DNA of 64,000 bases from Streptomyces sp. NBC_00414. GTDB taxonomy: Bacteria > Actinomycetota > Actinomycetes > Streptomycetales > Streptomycetaceae. A program made the translations under genes and the position numbers. Numbering within the stretch: the first letter of the stretch is position 1; each line of letters opens with the position of its first letter. The stretch spans positions 3,410,001-3,474,000 of the forward strand of contig NZ_CP107935.1 of NCBI RefSeq assembly GCF_036038375.1, given 5' to 3'. The notes beneath the pieces are model-generated. The model worked only from the letters and a program-made list of their open reading frames with translations. It was not told the DNA's origin and made no database searches. Below, in pieces: positions 20,901 through 28,201 of this stretch.

Positions 20901-21563
20901 TTACGCGGTGAAGTCCGGCGTACGTTCCCGCGGCGCCTCGGCCAGCGCCTTCTTCACCGCCTCGACGCCTTCCCGCAGGCCGTAGACGGGGGTACCGGGC
21001 TGCTGGCGCCAGGAGTCGTCGAGGCCGCCCGCGTCCACGGTGTCGAAGCCGAGTTCGTCGATGAGGGCGCGTACGACCTGCTTGGCGGTGGCGTCGTCGG
21101 CCGCCACCGGCAGGGCGACGCGGTCCGGGGCACCGGCCGGGCGGGGACGGTCGAGGATGTCCTGGGCGTAGGTGCCGTTGAACGCCTTGACGACGGTGTG
21201 GCCGAGCTGCCGGGCCGTCCAGCGCGACTCCGTCAGACCCCCGTCCTCGATCTCGTCGATCCTGCCGTCCCGCTGCTTCGGGTAGTAGTTGCCGGTGTCG
21301 ATGACGGTCACCCCGTCGGCCGCCTGGTCCAGCAGTCCGGACGGCAGGGCGGGGACCGCCTTCAGGGGGATCGTGACGACGACGATCTCGGCGCCCCTGG
21401 GGGCCTCCTCGACGGTGACGGGCGTGGCTCCGGTCTCCTCCGCCAGCGCGGTGAGCGTCTGCGGGCCGCGGGAGTTGGCGACGTACACGTCGTGCCCGAG
21501 TTCGGTGAGCCGCCGGGTGAGGTTGCCGCCGATGTTCCCTGCTCCGATGATGCCGATCTTCAT
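20901..21563 (-). CDS. NADPH-dependent F420 reductase-like (FNO/NpdG-type) oxidoreductase
   Basis: The 220-residue protein starts at ATG 21563 after GAAGGGCGAG. The N-terminus MKIGIIGAGNIGGNLTRRL is a Rossmann fold with GxGxxG, followed by VYVANSRGPQ (basic/polar residues after beta 2 suit NADP). VVVTIPLKAVPALP and VIDTGNYYPKQRDGRIDEI match the NADP-oxidoreductase, coenzyme F420-dependent family. The real electron partner (F420 or another substrate) cannot be assigned from sequence. It is a single gene on the minus strand. Confidence 0.85.
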   Translation of the reverse strand: MKIGIIGAGNIGGNLTRRLTELGHDVYVANSRGPQTLTALAEETGATPVTVEEAPRGAEIVVVTIPLKAVPALPSGLLDQAADGVTVIDTGNYYPKQRDGRIDEIEDGGLTESRWTARQLGHTVVKAFNGTYAQDILDRPRPAGAPDRVALPVAADDATAKQVVRALIDELGFDTVDAGGLDDSWRQQPGTPVYGLREGVEAVKKALAEAPRERTPDFTA

Positions 21564-21668
21564 GTTGGACTCGCCCTTCGAGGGGGTGGGGGACTCCTGG
21601 CGCGATATACCAACCGCGGGCCATACCGGGCTATTCCGATCCCCACTCGGATGGGCGAACACGACGAA

Positions 21669-21700
21669 AGGGCGCCCTCCGCGAACCGGTGGGCGCCCCT
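21669..21700 (-). terminator. Terminator after the EF-hand gene
   Basis: GGGCGCCC at 21670-21677 and again at 21691-21698 form an 8-9 bp stem. On the minus strand it is followed by CTTTCGTC. It sits 10 bp past the EF-hand protein stop. Confidence 0.6.
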
Positions 21701-21710
21701 GCCGCTCAGG

Positions 21711-21923
21711 TCACCTGTTGACGTGGGCCCAGAACTCGTCGAACGAGAGCAGCTTGTCGCCGTTGAGGTCCTGGGCGCCGATGACGGCCTCGGCCACCGA
21801 CTCGGTGACGTTCCAGTCCCCACCCTGGGCCAGGGCCTTCTTGAACTCGGCGGCGGTGATGTAGCCGTCCCCGTCCACGTCGATGCGCTCGAACGCCTTG
21901 CGTGCTTCCTCGATGTCCGCCAC
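21711..21923 (-). CDS. Two-EF-hand calcium-binding protein (calmodulin-like)
   Basis: The 70-residue protein starts at GTG 21923 with AAGGGG upstream. It has two canonical 12-residue EF-hand loops, DVDGDGYITAAE (15-26) and DLNGDKLLSFDE (52-63), each with ligands at positions 1, 3, 5 and a Glu at 12, flanked by helices. Size and layout match the small Streptomyces calmodulin-like Cab proteins (CabB-like, from memory). It is probably a cytoplasmic Ca2+ buffer or sensor, as no signal peptide is present. The partner is unknown. Confidence 0.92.
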   Translation of the reverse strand: MADIEEARKAFERIDVDGDGYITAAEFKKALAQGGDWNVTESVAEAVIGAQDLNGDKLLSFDEFWAHVNR

Positions 21924-22128
21924 CGGACCCGCCCCTTCGTGGTGCTTCACTGACGAGGTCAGATTAACGTTCCGTCCCGGCACGCGACGCGGCGACCACC
22001 TACGCGAACTCCTCGGGGTGCGCGGGCAGCGGCCCGGTACCCCTCCGGAGGCCGGGCCTTCGAGTGGGTGCAGACTCAAGGAGTCGAGGAGTCGAGGCGT
22101 CAAGGCGTCGAAACGGAGGAGTGGGCGC

Positions 22129-22800
22129 GTGGCCGAGAGTTTGCGGGACATTCTCGACGCGGCGGCCCGGGACGACTTCCCGCCGGCGGACGGCTCCGTC
22201 ACCGTGGTGCGTCAGCACTCCCACCGGGACGCCGGTGTCCTCGCCTTCACCGCGCACTCCGTCGTCTTCACGGACGAGGATCCCGACTGGGTGCACGCGA
22301 CGCTGGAGCGGGTCGACTGCGACGCGCTGGCCGCGGCGATGAACCCCCGGTTCCTCGCGGCTCTCATGGACCGCACGGGGCGTACGAACGACACGATCGA
22401 CCTGCTGGCCGTCGCCGCGCCCCTCCCGGGCGAACCCTCTCTCGCGCTGACGGAGGTCACGGACCGGGACCATCACCGGGTCGTACGGGCTCGCACGCAC
22501 CGTGACGAGGTGCGCGTGTGGGCCGCCGACGGGGGTGTGCTCGTCCTGGGCCTCGGGGTCGCGGGGCGGCTTGAGGTGGCCGTCGAGGTGGACGAGGGCG
22601 TACGGCACCGGGGGCTCGGCCGTGAACTCGCGCGGGCGGCCCGGCAGTTGGCCGGCGGGGAGCCGGTCTGGGCCCAGCTCGCCCCGGGGAACGCCCGCAG
22701 TCTGCGGGCGTTCCTGGCGGCCGGTTACCGGCCCGTGGGTGCGGAGGCGCTGCTCAGTGCCAGGGCTCGTAGTGCGGGTTGCTCTCGCAGTCGCTCATGA
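22129..22800 (+). CDS. GNAT-family N-acetyltransferase
   Basis: The 223-residue protein starts at GTG 22129 behind GGAGGAG. The C-terminal half has the GNAT core: VAVEVDEGVRHRGLGRELARAARQL (acetyl-CoA pyrophosphate loop, R/Q-x-x-G-x-G/A pattern) then QLAPGNARSLRAFLAAGYRPVGAE. The N-terminal 110 residues are less conserved and probably carry the substrate site. The acceptor is unknown. Its last 47 bp overlap the tail of the convergent ADP-ribosyltransferase gene. Confidence 0.85.
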   Translation: MAESLRDILDAAARDDFPPADGSVTVVRQHSHRDAGVLAFTAHSVVFTDEDPDWVHATLERVDCDALAAAMNPRFLAALMDRTGRTNDTIDLLAVAAPLPGEPSLALTEVTDRDHHRVVRARTHRDEVRVWAADGGVLVLGLGVAGRLEVAVEVDEGVRHRGLGRELARAARQLAGGEPVWAQLAPGNARSLRAFLAAGYRPVGAEALLSARARSAGCSRSRS

Positions 22801-23356
22801 TCTCGGTCTTGGTCTTCTTGTCGACGGGGCAGACGCCGATGATGTACTGCCGCGCGATACCGCCCGGGAAGGCGACCTCGACCTGGTCGGCCCACTTGTG
22901 GGTGTCGCCGATGGTCTTGTTGACGTCCACGCCGCCCGGGGCGTCGATGTAGTAGTTGTAGCCGCTCTTCCACCACGTCTTGTAGAGGTCGTGGTCGTAG
23001 CTCGTGGAGACGTACGGGGAGGGCTGGTTGACCAGGACGTACTGCTCGATGTCGTACTGGCCGTTGACGACGTCCTTCGGGAGGAAGCCCTGCTCGAAGA
23101 CGACCGCCGGGCCGCGGCCGTCGCTGCGGTAGAGCGTGCCGCAGCTTGTGCGCCAGGCGGGGGCGGGGGTGATGCGGTCCACGTCCACGCGGTGGTCGGC
23201 GGCGGCGTGGACGGGGTCCGCGTACTGGGGGCAGGCGGGGGCGGCGGCCGACTTCGTCGGGGTTTCGGTGGGGGGTGTCGCGGCGGAGGTGGTGATTACT
23301 GCCGTCAGGGTGAAGGCGAGGGCGGCGGCGTGGCGCTTCCAGCGGGTTGTGATCAT
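22754..23356 (-). CDS. Secreted DNA-targeting mono-ADP-ribosyltransferase (Scabin/ScARP-like)
   Basis: The 200-residue protein starts at ATG 23356 with a signal peptide (MITTRWKRHAAALAFTLTAV). It has the R-STS-QxE toxin signature: Arg 77 in TLYRSDGR, Ser-Thr-Ser 117-119 in YVSTSYD, and Gln 158-x-Glu 160 in ADQVEVAFPGG. Trp 128/129 and paired Cys residues are also present. From memory these positions coincide with Scabin of S. scabies and the S. coelicolor homologue ScARP, relatives of pierisin that ADP-ribosylate guanine in DNA or nucleosides. No immunity gene is recognisable beside it. Confidence 0.92.
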   Translation of the reverse strand: MITTRWKRHAAALAFTLTAVITTSAATPPTETPTKSAAAPACPQYADPVHAAADHRVDVDRITPAPAWRTSCGTLYRSDGRGPAVVFEQGFLPKDVVNGQYDIEQYVLVNQPSPYVSTSYDHDLYKTWWKSGYNYYIDAPGGVDVNKTIGDTHKWADQVEVAFPGGIARQYIIGVCPVDKKTKTEIMSDCESNPHYEPWH

Positions 23357-23520
23357 GGGAGCACGATCTCGGCGTGTTGTGTTCCGCGGGCGGACCCTCA
23401 CTCGTATGGCGGCGTGTCCGTCGACGGGGTTGCCGCGGGGATTCCCTCGCCCCCGCCGCCCCTGCCCTTCCCGTCACTGCATGGGGCTGCGCCCCTCGCC
23501 CCCGGTATCGCGCTGCGCGC

Positions 23521-23580
23521 TCGTCCTCAAACGCCGGACGGGCTGAATACGTTTTCAGCCCGTCCGGCGTTTGAGGACGA
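23521..23580. repeat. 60-bp perfect palindrome of the Streptomyces intergenic type
   Basis: The arms 23521-23546 and 23555-23580 are exact reverse complements over 26 bp around an 8-nt centre. The arm contains CTCAAACGCCGGACGGGCTG, a motif seen in many Streptomyces intergenic regions. Flanking GGGGCTGCGCCCC (left) and GGGGGCAGCGCCCCC (right) add smaller hairpins. It lies between two minus-strand genes, so terminator or mobile-repeat functions are both possible. Confidence 0.9.
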
Positions 23581-23647
23581 GGGGTTCGGGGGCAGCGCCC
23601 CCGAGTACGTGACGACGGGTAGGGGCGGCGGGGGCGAGGGAAAAGGC

Positions 23648-24151
23648 CTAGCGGTCCGATACGCGCATTTCGAACCAGGTCGTCTTGCCTCGCGGGAGGA
23701 GGTCGACCCCCCAGCGGTCGGACAGTTTGTCCACGAGGAAGAGTCCGCGACCGCTGACGTCCATGTCCTGCACCGGCATCAGACAGGGCAACCCCCGCGA
23801 GGGATCCCGGATCTCGACCCGGATCCACCCCCGTCGGCGCCGCATACGGAGCCCGAAGACCCGCGCCCCGGTATGCCGCACGGCATTGCCCACGAGTTCC
23901 GACACGAGCAACACGGCGTCCTCGGTCATCTTCGGCGAGAGGCCCCACTGGCGCAGCACCACGACCTGGGTGAGCCGGCGCGCCGTGGCGGCGGATTCCG
24001 GCCGGGACGGCAGCGGTACCTCGGCCTCGGTGGGATTGCCGAACAGTTCCAGCGCCTTCAGCGCGCGTTCGTCCTCGACAGCAGGCGACCAGCGCGCCGC
24101 GGTCGCACTCCCGTGCCGCCGCGGCTGTTCGATACCCTCCAGCCCCGCCAT
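23648..24151 (-). CDS. Anti-sigma-factor-type ATP-binding protein (HATPase_c_2)
   Basis: The 167-residue protein starts at ATG 24151. After about 45 variable residues it has the GHKL ATPase core: SPKMTEDAVLLVSELVGNAVRHTG (N-box with Asn), RVEIRDPSRGLPCL (G1-like) and DVSGRGLFLVDKLSDRWGV (G2). This is the SpoIIAB/RsbW-like serine kinase family, expanded in Streptomyces, which binds or phosphorylates anti-anti-sigma partners. No cognate sigma or STAS gene is nearby. A tandem direct repeat lies about 190 bp upstream. Confidence 0.87.
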   Translation of the reverse strand: MAGLEGIEQPRRHGSATAARWSPAVEDERALKALELFGNPTEAEVPLPSRPESAATARRLTQVVVLRQWGLSPKMTEDAVLLVSELVGNAVRHTGARVFGLRMRRRRGWIRVEIRDPSRGLPCLMPVQDMDVSGRGLFLVDKLSDRWGVDLLPRGKTTWFEMRVSDR

Positions 24152-24338
24152 GCCCCCATCATGACCCCCGGAGGGGCCCTTCCGGGGGCGTTCCGGAGGA
24201 ATCCGCCCCCCGGAACCAATTGTTCCGCATCGCCCGATCGACATATGCCATCGGCATTCCGATGGCCTCCACAGCCCAACTGGCCTGCGAGAAAGGGCTC
24301 GCCGACGGCAATCGCCCGCGGCCCCCGACAAGGAACCC

Positions 24339-24360
24339 TTAAGGCTGCGTTAAGGCTCGG
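24339..24360. repeat. Tandem 11-bp direct repeat TTAAGGCTgCG / TTAAGGCTcGG
   Basis: Two copies, 24339-24349 and 24350-24360, differ only near their ends. An 11-bp period puts both on the same DNA face, as for response-regulator dimers. It lies in the roughly 300-bp region upstream of the HATPase gene. Operator function is inferred. Confidence 0.5.
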
Positions 24361-24448
24361 ATAAACCGCTCCTTCGAGGGAACCTCGACGGGCGCGGGTG
24401 ATACACCGCGTCAACAGCAAGGGGTCCGGGCGACTTTCAGAGGGTGGT

Positions 24449-25216
24449 TCAGAGGAACTTCGCCTTGCCCGGGCCCTCCTCCACGAAGCTCCGCATCCCC
24501 CGCTCCCGGTCCTCCGTCGCGAACAGTCCGGCGAACCAGTTGCGTTCGATCGTGAGGCCGGTCTCGATGTCCGTCTCCAGGCCCGCGTCGACCGACTCCT
24601 TGGCGGCGCGCAGCGCGAGCGCCGGTCCCTGGGCGAGTTTCGCGGCCCACGCGTGCGCCTCGGTGTACACGTCGGCGGCCGGTACGACCCGGTCCACCAG
24701 TCCGAGCGTCAGGGCCTCGTCGGCCTTGACCATCCGGCCGGTGAAGATGAGGTCCTTCGCGCGGGAGGGGCCGATGAGGCGGGACAGGCGCTGGGTGCCG
24801 CCGGCGCCCGGGATCAGTCCGAGGAGGATCTCCGGCTGGCCCAGCTTGGCGTTGTCCGCGGCGATCCTGAAGTCTGCGCACAGCGCCAGCTCGCAGCCGC
24901 CGCCCAGCGCGTAGCCGGTGACCGCGGCGACGACCGGCTTGGGGATGCGGGTCACGGCGGTGAAGGAGTCCTGCAGGGCCCGGGAGCGTACGACCATCGC
25001 CGCATGGTCCATGGCCTGCATCTCCTTGATGTCGGCGCCCGCCGCGAACACCTTCTCGCCGCCGTAGAGGATCACCGCGCGGACGTCCTCGCGGCGGGTG
25101 GCCTCCTCGGCGAGTTCCTTGAGCCGGTCCTGCGTGGCGACGTCCAGCGCGTTCATGGGCGGACGGTCGAGGCGGATCGTGCCGACACCTTCGGCGACTT
25201 CGAGATGCACAGTCAT
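24449..25216 (-). CDS. Enoyl-CoA hydratase/isomerase family protein
   Basis: The 255-residue crotonase-fold protein starts at ATG 25216. Oxyanion-hole segments are VFAAGADIKEM and GYALGGGCELALCADFRIA; KLGQPEILLGLIPGAGGTQRL carries the two positions where hydratases have catalytic Glu (the Glu in QPE is visible). It probably hydrates 2-enoyl-CoA in fatty-acid oxidation. There is no Shine-Dalgarno site; instead CCTCC precedes the ATG, and TAACCT ends 6 nt before the A of the ATG, so a leaderless transcript is likely. Confidence 0.93.
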   Translation of the reverse strand: MTVHLEVAEGVGTIRLDRPPMNALDVATQDRLKELAEEATRREDVRAVILYGGEKVFAAGADIKEMQAMDHAAMVVRSRALQDSFTAVTRIPKPVVAAVTGYALGGGCELALCADFRIAADNAKLGQPEILLGLIPGAGGTQRLSRLIGPSRAKDLIFTGRMVKADEALTLGLVDRVVPAADVYTEAHAWAAKLAQGPALALRAAKESVDAGLETDIETGLTIERNWFAGLFATEDRERGMRSFVEEGPGKAKFL

Positions 25217-25222
25217 GAGAGG

Positions 25223-25228
25223 AGGTTA
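25223..25228 (-). promoter_or_regulatory. Candidate -10 element for leaderless enoyl-CoA hydratase mRNA
   Basis: TAACCT (TANNNT type) on the minus strand is 6 nt upstream of the ATG at 25216, so transcription would start at or next to the start codon. It lies within GTTAACGAAGGCTAAC (25225-25240), a GTTA/TAAC inverted repeat that could be an operator. Confidence 0.45.
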
Positions 25229-25244
25229 ACGAAGGCTAACGGGA

Positions 25245-25288
25245 ACGGCCCCGGTGTGCTCCGTCACAGCGGAGCACACCGGGGCCGT
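25245..25288 (-). terminator. Terminator after L,D-transpeptidase gene
   Basis: A perfect 19-bp stem (25245-25263 with 25270-25288) and a 6-nt loop lie 26 bp past the L,D-transpeptidase stop and only 29 bp before the enoyl-CoA hydratase ATG. It isolates the two genes transcriptionally. Confidence 0.88.
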
Positions 25289-25314
25289 ACGGTGTCAGAG
25301 AGTGGGCCGGCGGG

Positions 25315-26556
25315 TCAGGCCGTCCACTTCTTCCACGACATGTTCCAGCCGTTGAGCCCGTTGTCCGGGTCGATGATCCGGTCGTTGGAGTTCTTCACGA
25401 TCACCACGTCGCCGACGATCGAGCGGTCGAAGAACCACGCGGCCGGGGCTCCCCGGTCACCGCCGCCGCGCTGGTCGCGCAGGCCGATGCAGCCGTGGCT
25501 GGCGTTGTAGTTGCCGAAGGCGTCGCCGCCCCAGTAGTTGCCGTGGATGAACGTGCCCGAGTTGGACAGGCGCATCGCGTCCGGCACGTCCTTGATGTCG
25601 TACTCGCCGCCGTAGCCGACCGTCTCGCCGTTCATGCGGGTCACCCTGAGGCGCTCGCTGATGACCATCTGGCCGTTCCAGGTCTCGTAACCCGCCTTGC
25701 CCGTCGTGACCGGGATGGTCTTGATGACCTTGCCGTCCCGCTTGACGGTCATCTTCTTGGTCTTGACGTCGACGGTGGAGACCTGGCTGCGGCCGATCGT
25801 GAACTTCACGGTCTTGGCCTGCTCGCCGTAGACACCCGGCCGGCCCTCGACACCGTCGAGGTTCAGGGTGACGGTGACCTTCGTACCGGACTTCCAGTAC
25901 TCCTCGGGACGGAAGTCGAGGCGGTCGTTGCCGAACCAGTGGCCCTGGACGTCGACCGCGGGCTCGGTCTTTATCCTGATCGCCTTCTCGACGTCCTCGG
26001 GGTGTGTGATGCCCCGCGTGAAGCGCACCGAGAAGGGCATCCCGACGCCGACCTTGGAACCGTCCTCCGGCGTGAAGGTGCCGACGAACGTGTTCTTCGG
26101 GGTCAGCGTGGTGAAGGCGGACTCCTCGGCGGCCTGCCGGCCCGCGGAGTCCTTGGCCACCGCGTGGACCTTGTACTTGGTGGACGCGGCGAGATGACCG
26201 GCGGGCGTCCAGCTGGCGCCCCCGTCGGTGATCCTGCCCTCGACCGGAGTGCCCTTGTCGTCCTCGACCGTGACCTCGGTGAGCTTGCCCTTGGCGGCCG
26301 TCACCTTCAGTGCGCCGCTGGTCCTGACGGCGCCCGCCCCGTCCTTGGGAGCTATGGTCACGACCGCCTGCGAGACCTTGGTGTCCGCCTGGTCCGAATC
26401 CTTACCCTTGTCACCGCCGGACCCGGAGTCCGAGTCCCCTCCTCCGCCGCACGCGGTCACGAGAAGCAACAGCACCCCCAGCACAAGTGCCAGGGCCCCC
26501 TTGCCACTTCGAGTCCGCGCGCCAACCGACGCCCCCGATATCGGTCGCCCGTTCAA
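25315..26556 (-). CDS. L,D-transpeptidase lipoprotein, copy 1
   Basis: I start at TTG 26556 (413 aa) because GGGGAG lies 8 nt upstream. The signal region GALALVLGVLLLLVTAC ends in a lipobox. Two Ig-like domains follow (about residues 70-260, with TPEDGSKVGVGMPFSVRF). The C-terminal YkuD domain has GTFIHGNYWGGDAFGNYNAS and the active-site motif SHGCIGLRD. These enzymes make 3-3 (DAP-DAP) cross-links in peptidoglycan outside the membrane. It is followed by a strong terminator, and a paralogue lies 179 bp upstream on the same strand. Confidence 0.93.
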   Translation of the reverse strand: MNGRPISGASVGARTRSGKGALALVLGVLLLLVTACGGGGDSDSGSGGDKGKDSDQADTKVSQAVVTIAPKDGAGAVRTSGALKVTAAKGKLTEVTVEDDKGTPVEGRITDGGASWTPAGHLAASTKYKVHAVAKDSAGRQAAEESAFTTLTPKNTFVGTFTPEDGSKVGVGMPFSVRFTRGITHPEDVEKAIRIKTEPAVDVQGHWFGNDRLDFRPEEYWKSGTKVTVTLNLDGVEGRPGVYGEQAKTVKFTIGRSQVSTVDVKTKKMTVKRDGKVIKTIPVTTGKAGYETWNGQMVISERLRVTRMNGETVGYGGEYDIKDVPDAMRLSNSGTFIHGNYWGGDAFGNYNASHGCIGLRDQRGGGDRGAPAAWFFDRSIVGDVVIVKNSNDRIIDPDNGLNGWNMSWKKWTA

Positions 26557-26735
26557 GTTCGTTCTCCCCTCGCACGGCCTGTTCAGGCCCGTACTACGGC
26601 GCGTCCCACGCACGCATCGCGCTAATTAATCACACTGCCACGTGGGATGGTCTCCCGGGAATGTCACCGTTCAGTCCCAACTGATCGGCCCGGTGGCGCC
26701 GCCAGAGCCTTCCCTGTGCGTACCCCTATGTCGGG

Positions 26736-27965
26736 CTACTTCACCGCGGAGCCCGCTTTCCAGGCTTTCCAGCCCATGTTCCACCCGCCGAGGCCGTTGT
26801 CGGGAGCGACCTTCTTGTCATTGCTGTTGACGACCTCGACGACGTCGCCGATGAGGCTGCGGTCGAAGAACCAGCCCGCCGGGGTCGCGGAGCTGCCGCC
26901 CTTCACATCGCGCAGTCCCACACAGCCGTGGCTGACATTGGCCGTGCCGAACACGCCCCGGGCCCAGTAGTTGCCGTGCAGGAAGGTCCCGGAGGAGGTG
27001 AGGCGCACCGCGTGCGGGACGTCCGGGATGTCGTACTCGCCCTTGCCGTCGGCCCGTTTGAAGCCGACGGTGGCCCCGTTCATCCGGGTCACCTCCAGCA
27101 TCTCGGTGACCACCATCTTCCCGTTGTACGTGGTGTTCCCCGGGGCTCCCGCGGTGATCGGCACGGTGGACAGGAGCAGTCCGCCACGGCGTACCTGCAT
27201 CGTGTGGGCGGCGGCGTCGACGAGGCTTCTCTGGTCGCGGCCGACCGTGAAGGAGAACGTCTTGTACTGCAGCCCGTACACGCCCGGGGCCGCCTCGACG
27301 TCCCGCAGCCGCAGGGCGACGGTGACCTTCGTGCCGGGCTTCCAGTAGGTCTCGGGGCGGAAGTCGAGGCGGTCCCGGCCGAACCAGTGCGGGGCGATCT
27401 CCGTTCTCGGCACGGACGTCACGCGGATCGCGCGCTCGACCGCCGCCCGGTTCTCGATCTCGCGGTTGAACTCCAGCGACACGATCATGCCGGTGCCGAC
27501 CGTCGAGCGGTTCTCCGGCATGACGTATCCGATGAACCGCTCGTCGGGAACGTACGTCGTGAACGTGACGTGCCGTGCCACCCGCCGGCCGTGGCTGTCG
27601 AGCGCGACCGCGTCCACCGTGTACTTGGCGGCCAGCGCGAGTTTCCCGTCGTCGGGCCGCCAGGTCGCGCCGTCCTCGCCGATCCGGCCGGGCACCGGGA
27701 ACTCCTGCGCGTCCTGGGACTTCACCACCTTCACGGACTCCAGGCGCCCGGCCGGCACCCGCACCTTCAGCCCTTCCTCGGGGCGTACGGCCTTGCTGCC
27801 GTCGTCCGGCGAGACCCGGATCGCCTCCTCGGGCGAGCGGGGTTTGCCGAGCATCTCGTCCACCCCGTGCGAGGTGCATCCCGCGGCCGAGGCCAGCAGG
27901 CCTGCCCATGTCAGTGCGGCGGCCAGCGCGGCCCCTGCGCGCCGCGCGCGCGTCTGTGCGTGCAT
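26736..27965 (-). CDS. L,D-transpeptidase lipoprotein, copy 2
   Basis: The 409-residue protein starts at ATG 27965 (GTG 27968 directly before it is an alternative). The signal peptide ends LLASAAGC, a weak lipobox. Two Ig-like domains and a YkuD catalytic domain follow (GTFLHGNYWARGVFGTANV, SHGCVGLRD with catalytic Cys). It shares WNMGWKAWK at its end with copy 1 (WNMSWKKWT), so the pair arose by tandem duplication and diverged. It probably has overlapping roles in 3-3 cross-linking. Confidence 0.92.
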   Translation of the reverse strand: MHAQTRARRAGAALAAALTWAGLLASAAGCTSHGVDEMLGKPRSPEEAIRVSPDDGSKAVRPEEGLKVRVPAGRLESVKVVKSQDAQEFPVPGRIGEDGATWRPDDGKLALAAKYTVDAVALDSHGRRVARHVTFTTYVPDERFIGYVMPENRSTVGTGMIVSLEFNREIENRAAVERAIRVTSVPRTEIAPHWFGRDRLDFRPETYWKPGTKVTVALRLRDVEAAPGVYGLQYKTFSFTVGRDQRSLVDAAAHTMQVRRGGLLLSTVPITAGAPGNTTYNGKMVVTEMLEVTRMNGATVGFKRADGKGEYDIPDVPHAVRLTSSGTFLHGNYWARGVFGTANVSHGCVGLRDVKGGSSATPAGWFFDRSLIGDVVEVVNSNDKKVAPDNGLGGWNMGWKAWKAGSAVK

Positions 27966-28201
27966 CACGTGGGACCCAACGACCGAGCGGGCCCCGGGAA
28001 ACCGGGATGCGTCCGTCAGGGCGTGGTGCGCCCGTGCCTCCCCCGTCTGTCCGTCCCCGCCTTCTCACCCCCGTCACGGGAAACGTGAGTGCGAGCCCGG
28101 CTCTGGGCAGAACAGTGGGGAGGACGACACGTCAGGAGACCGCGGCCGGGATGCCGCGGTCCTCCTCGTGCCGCTCCGACCGAGCCGCGGGAGGGCGCAG
28201 G

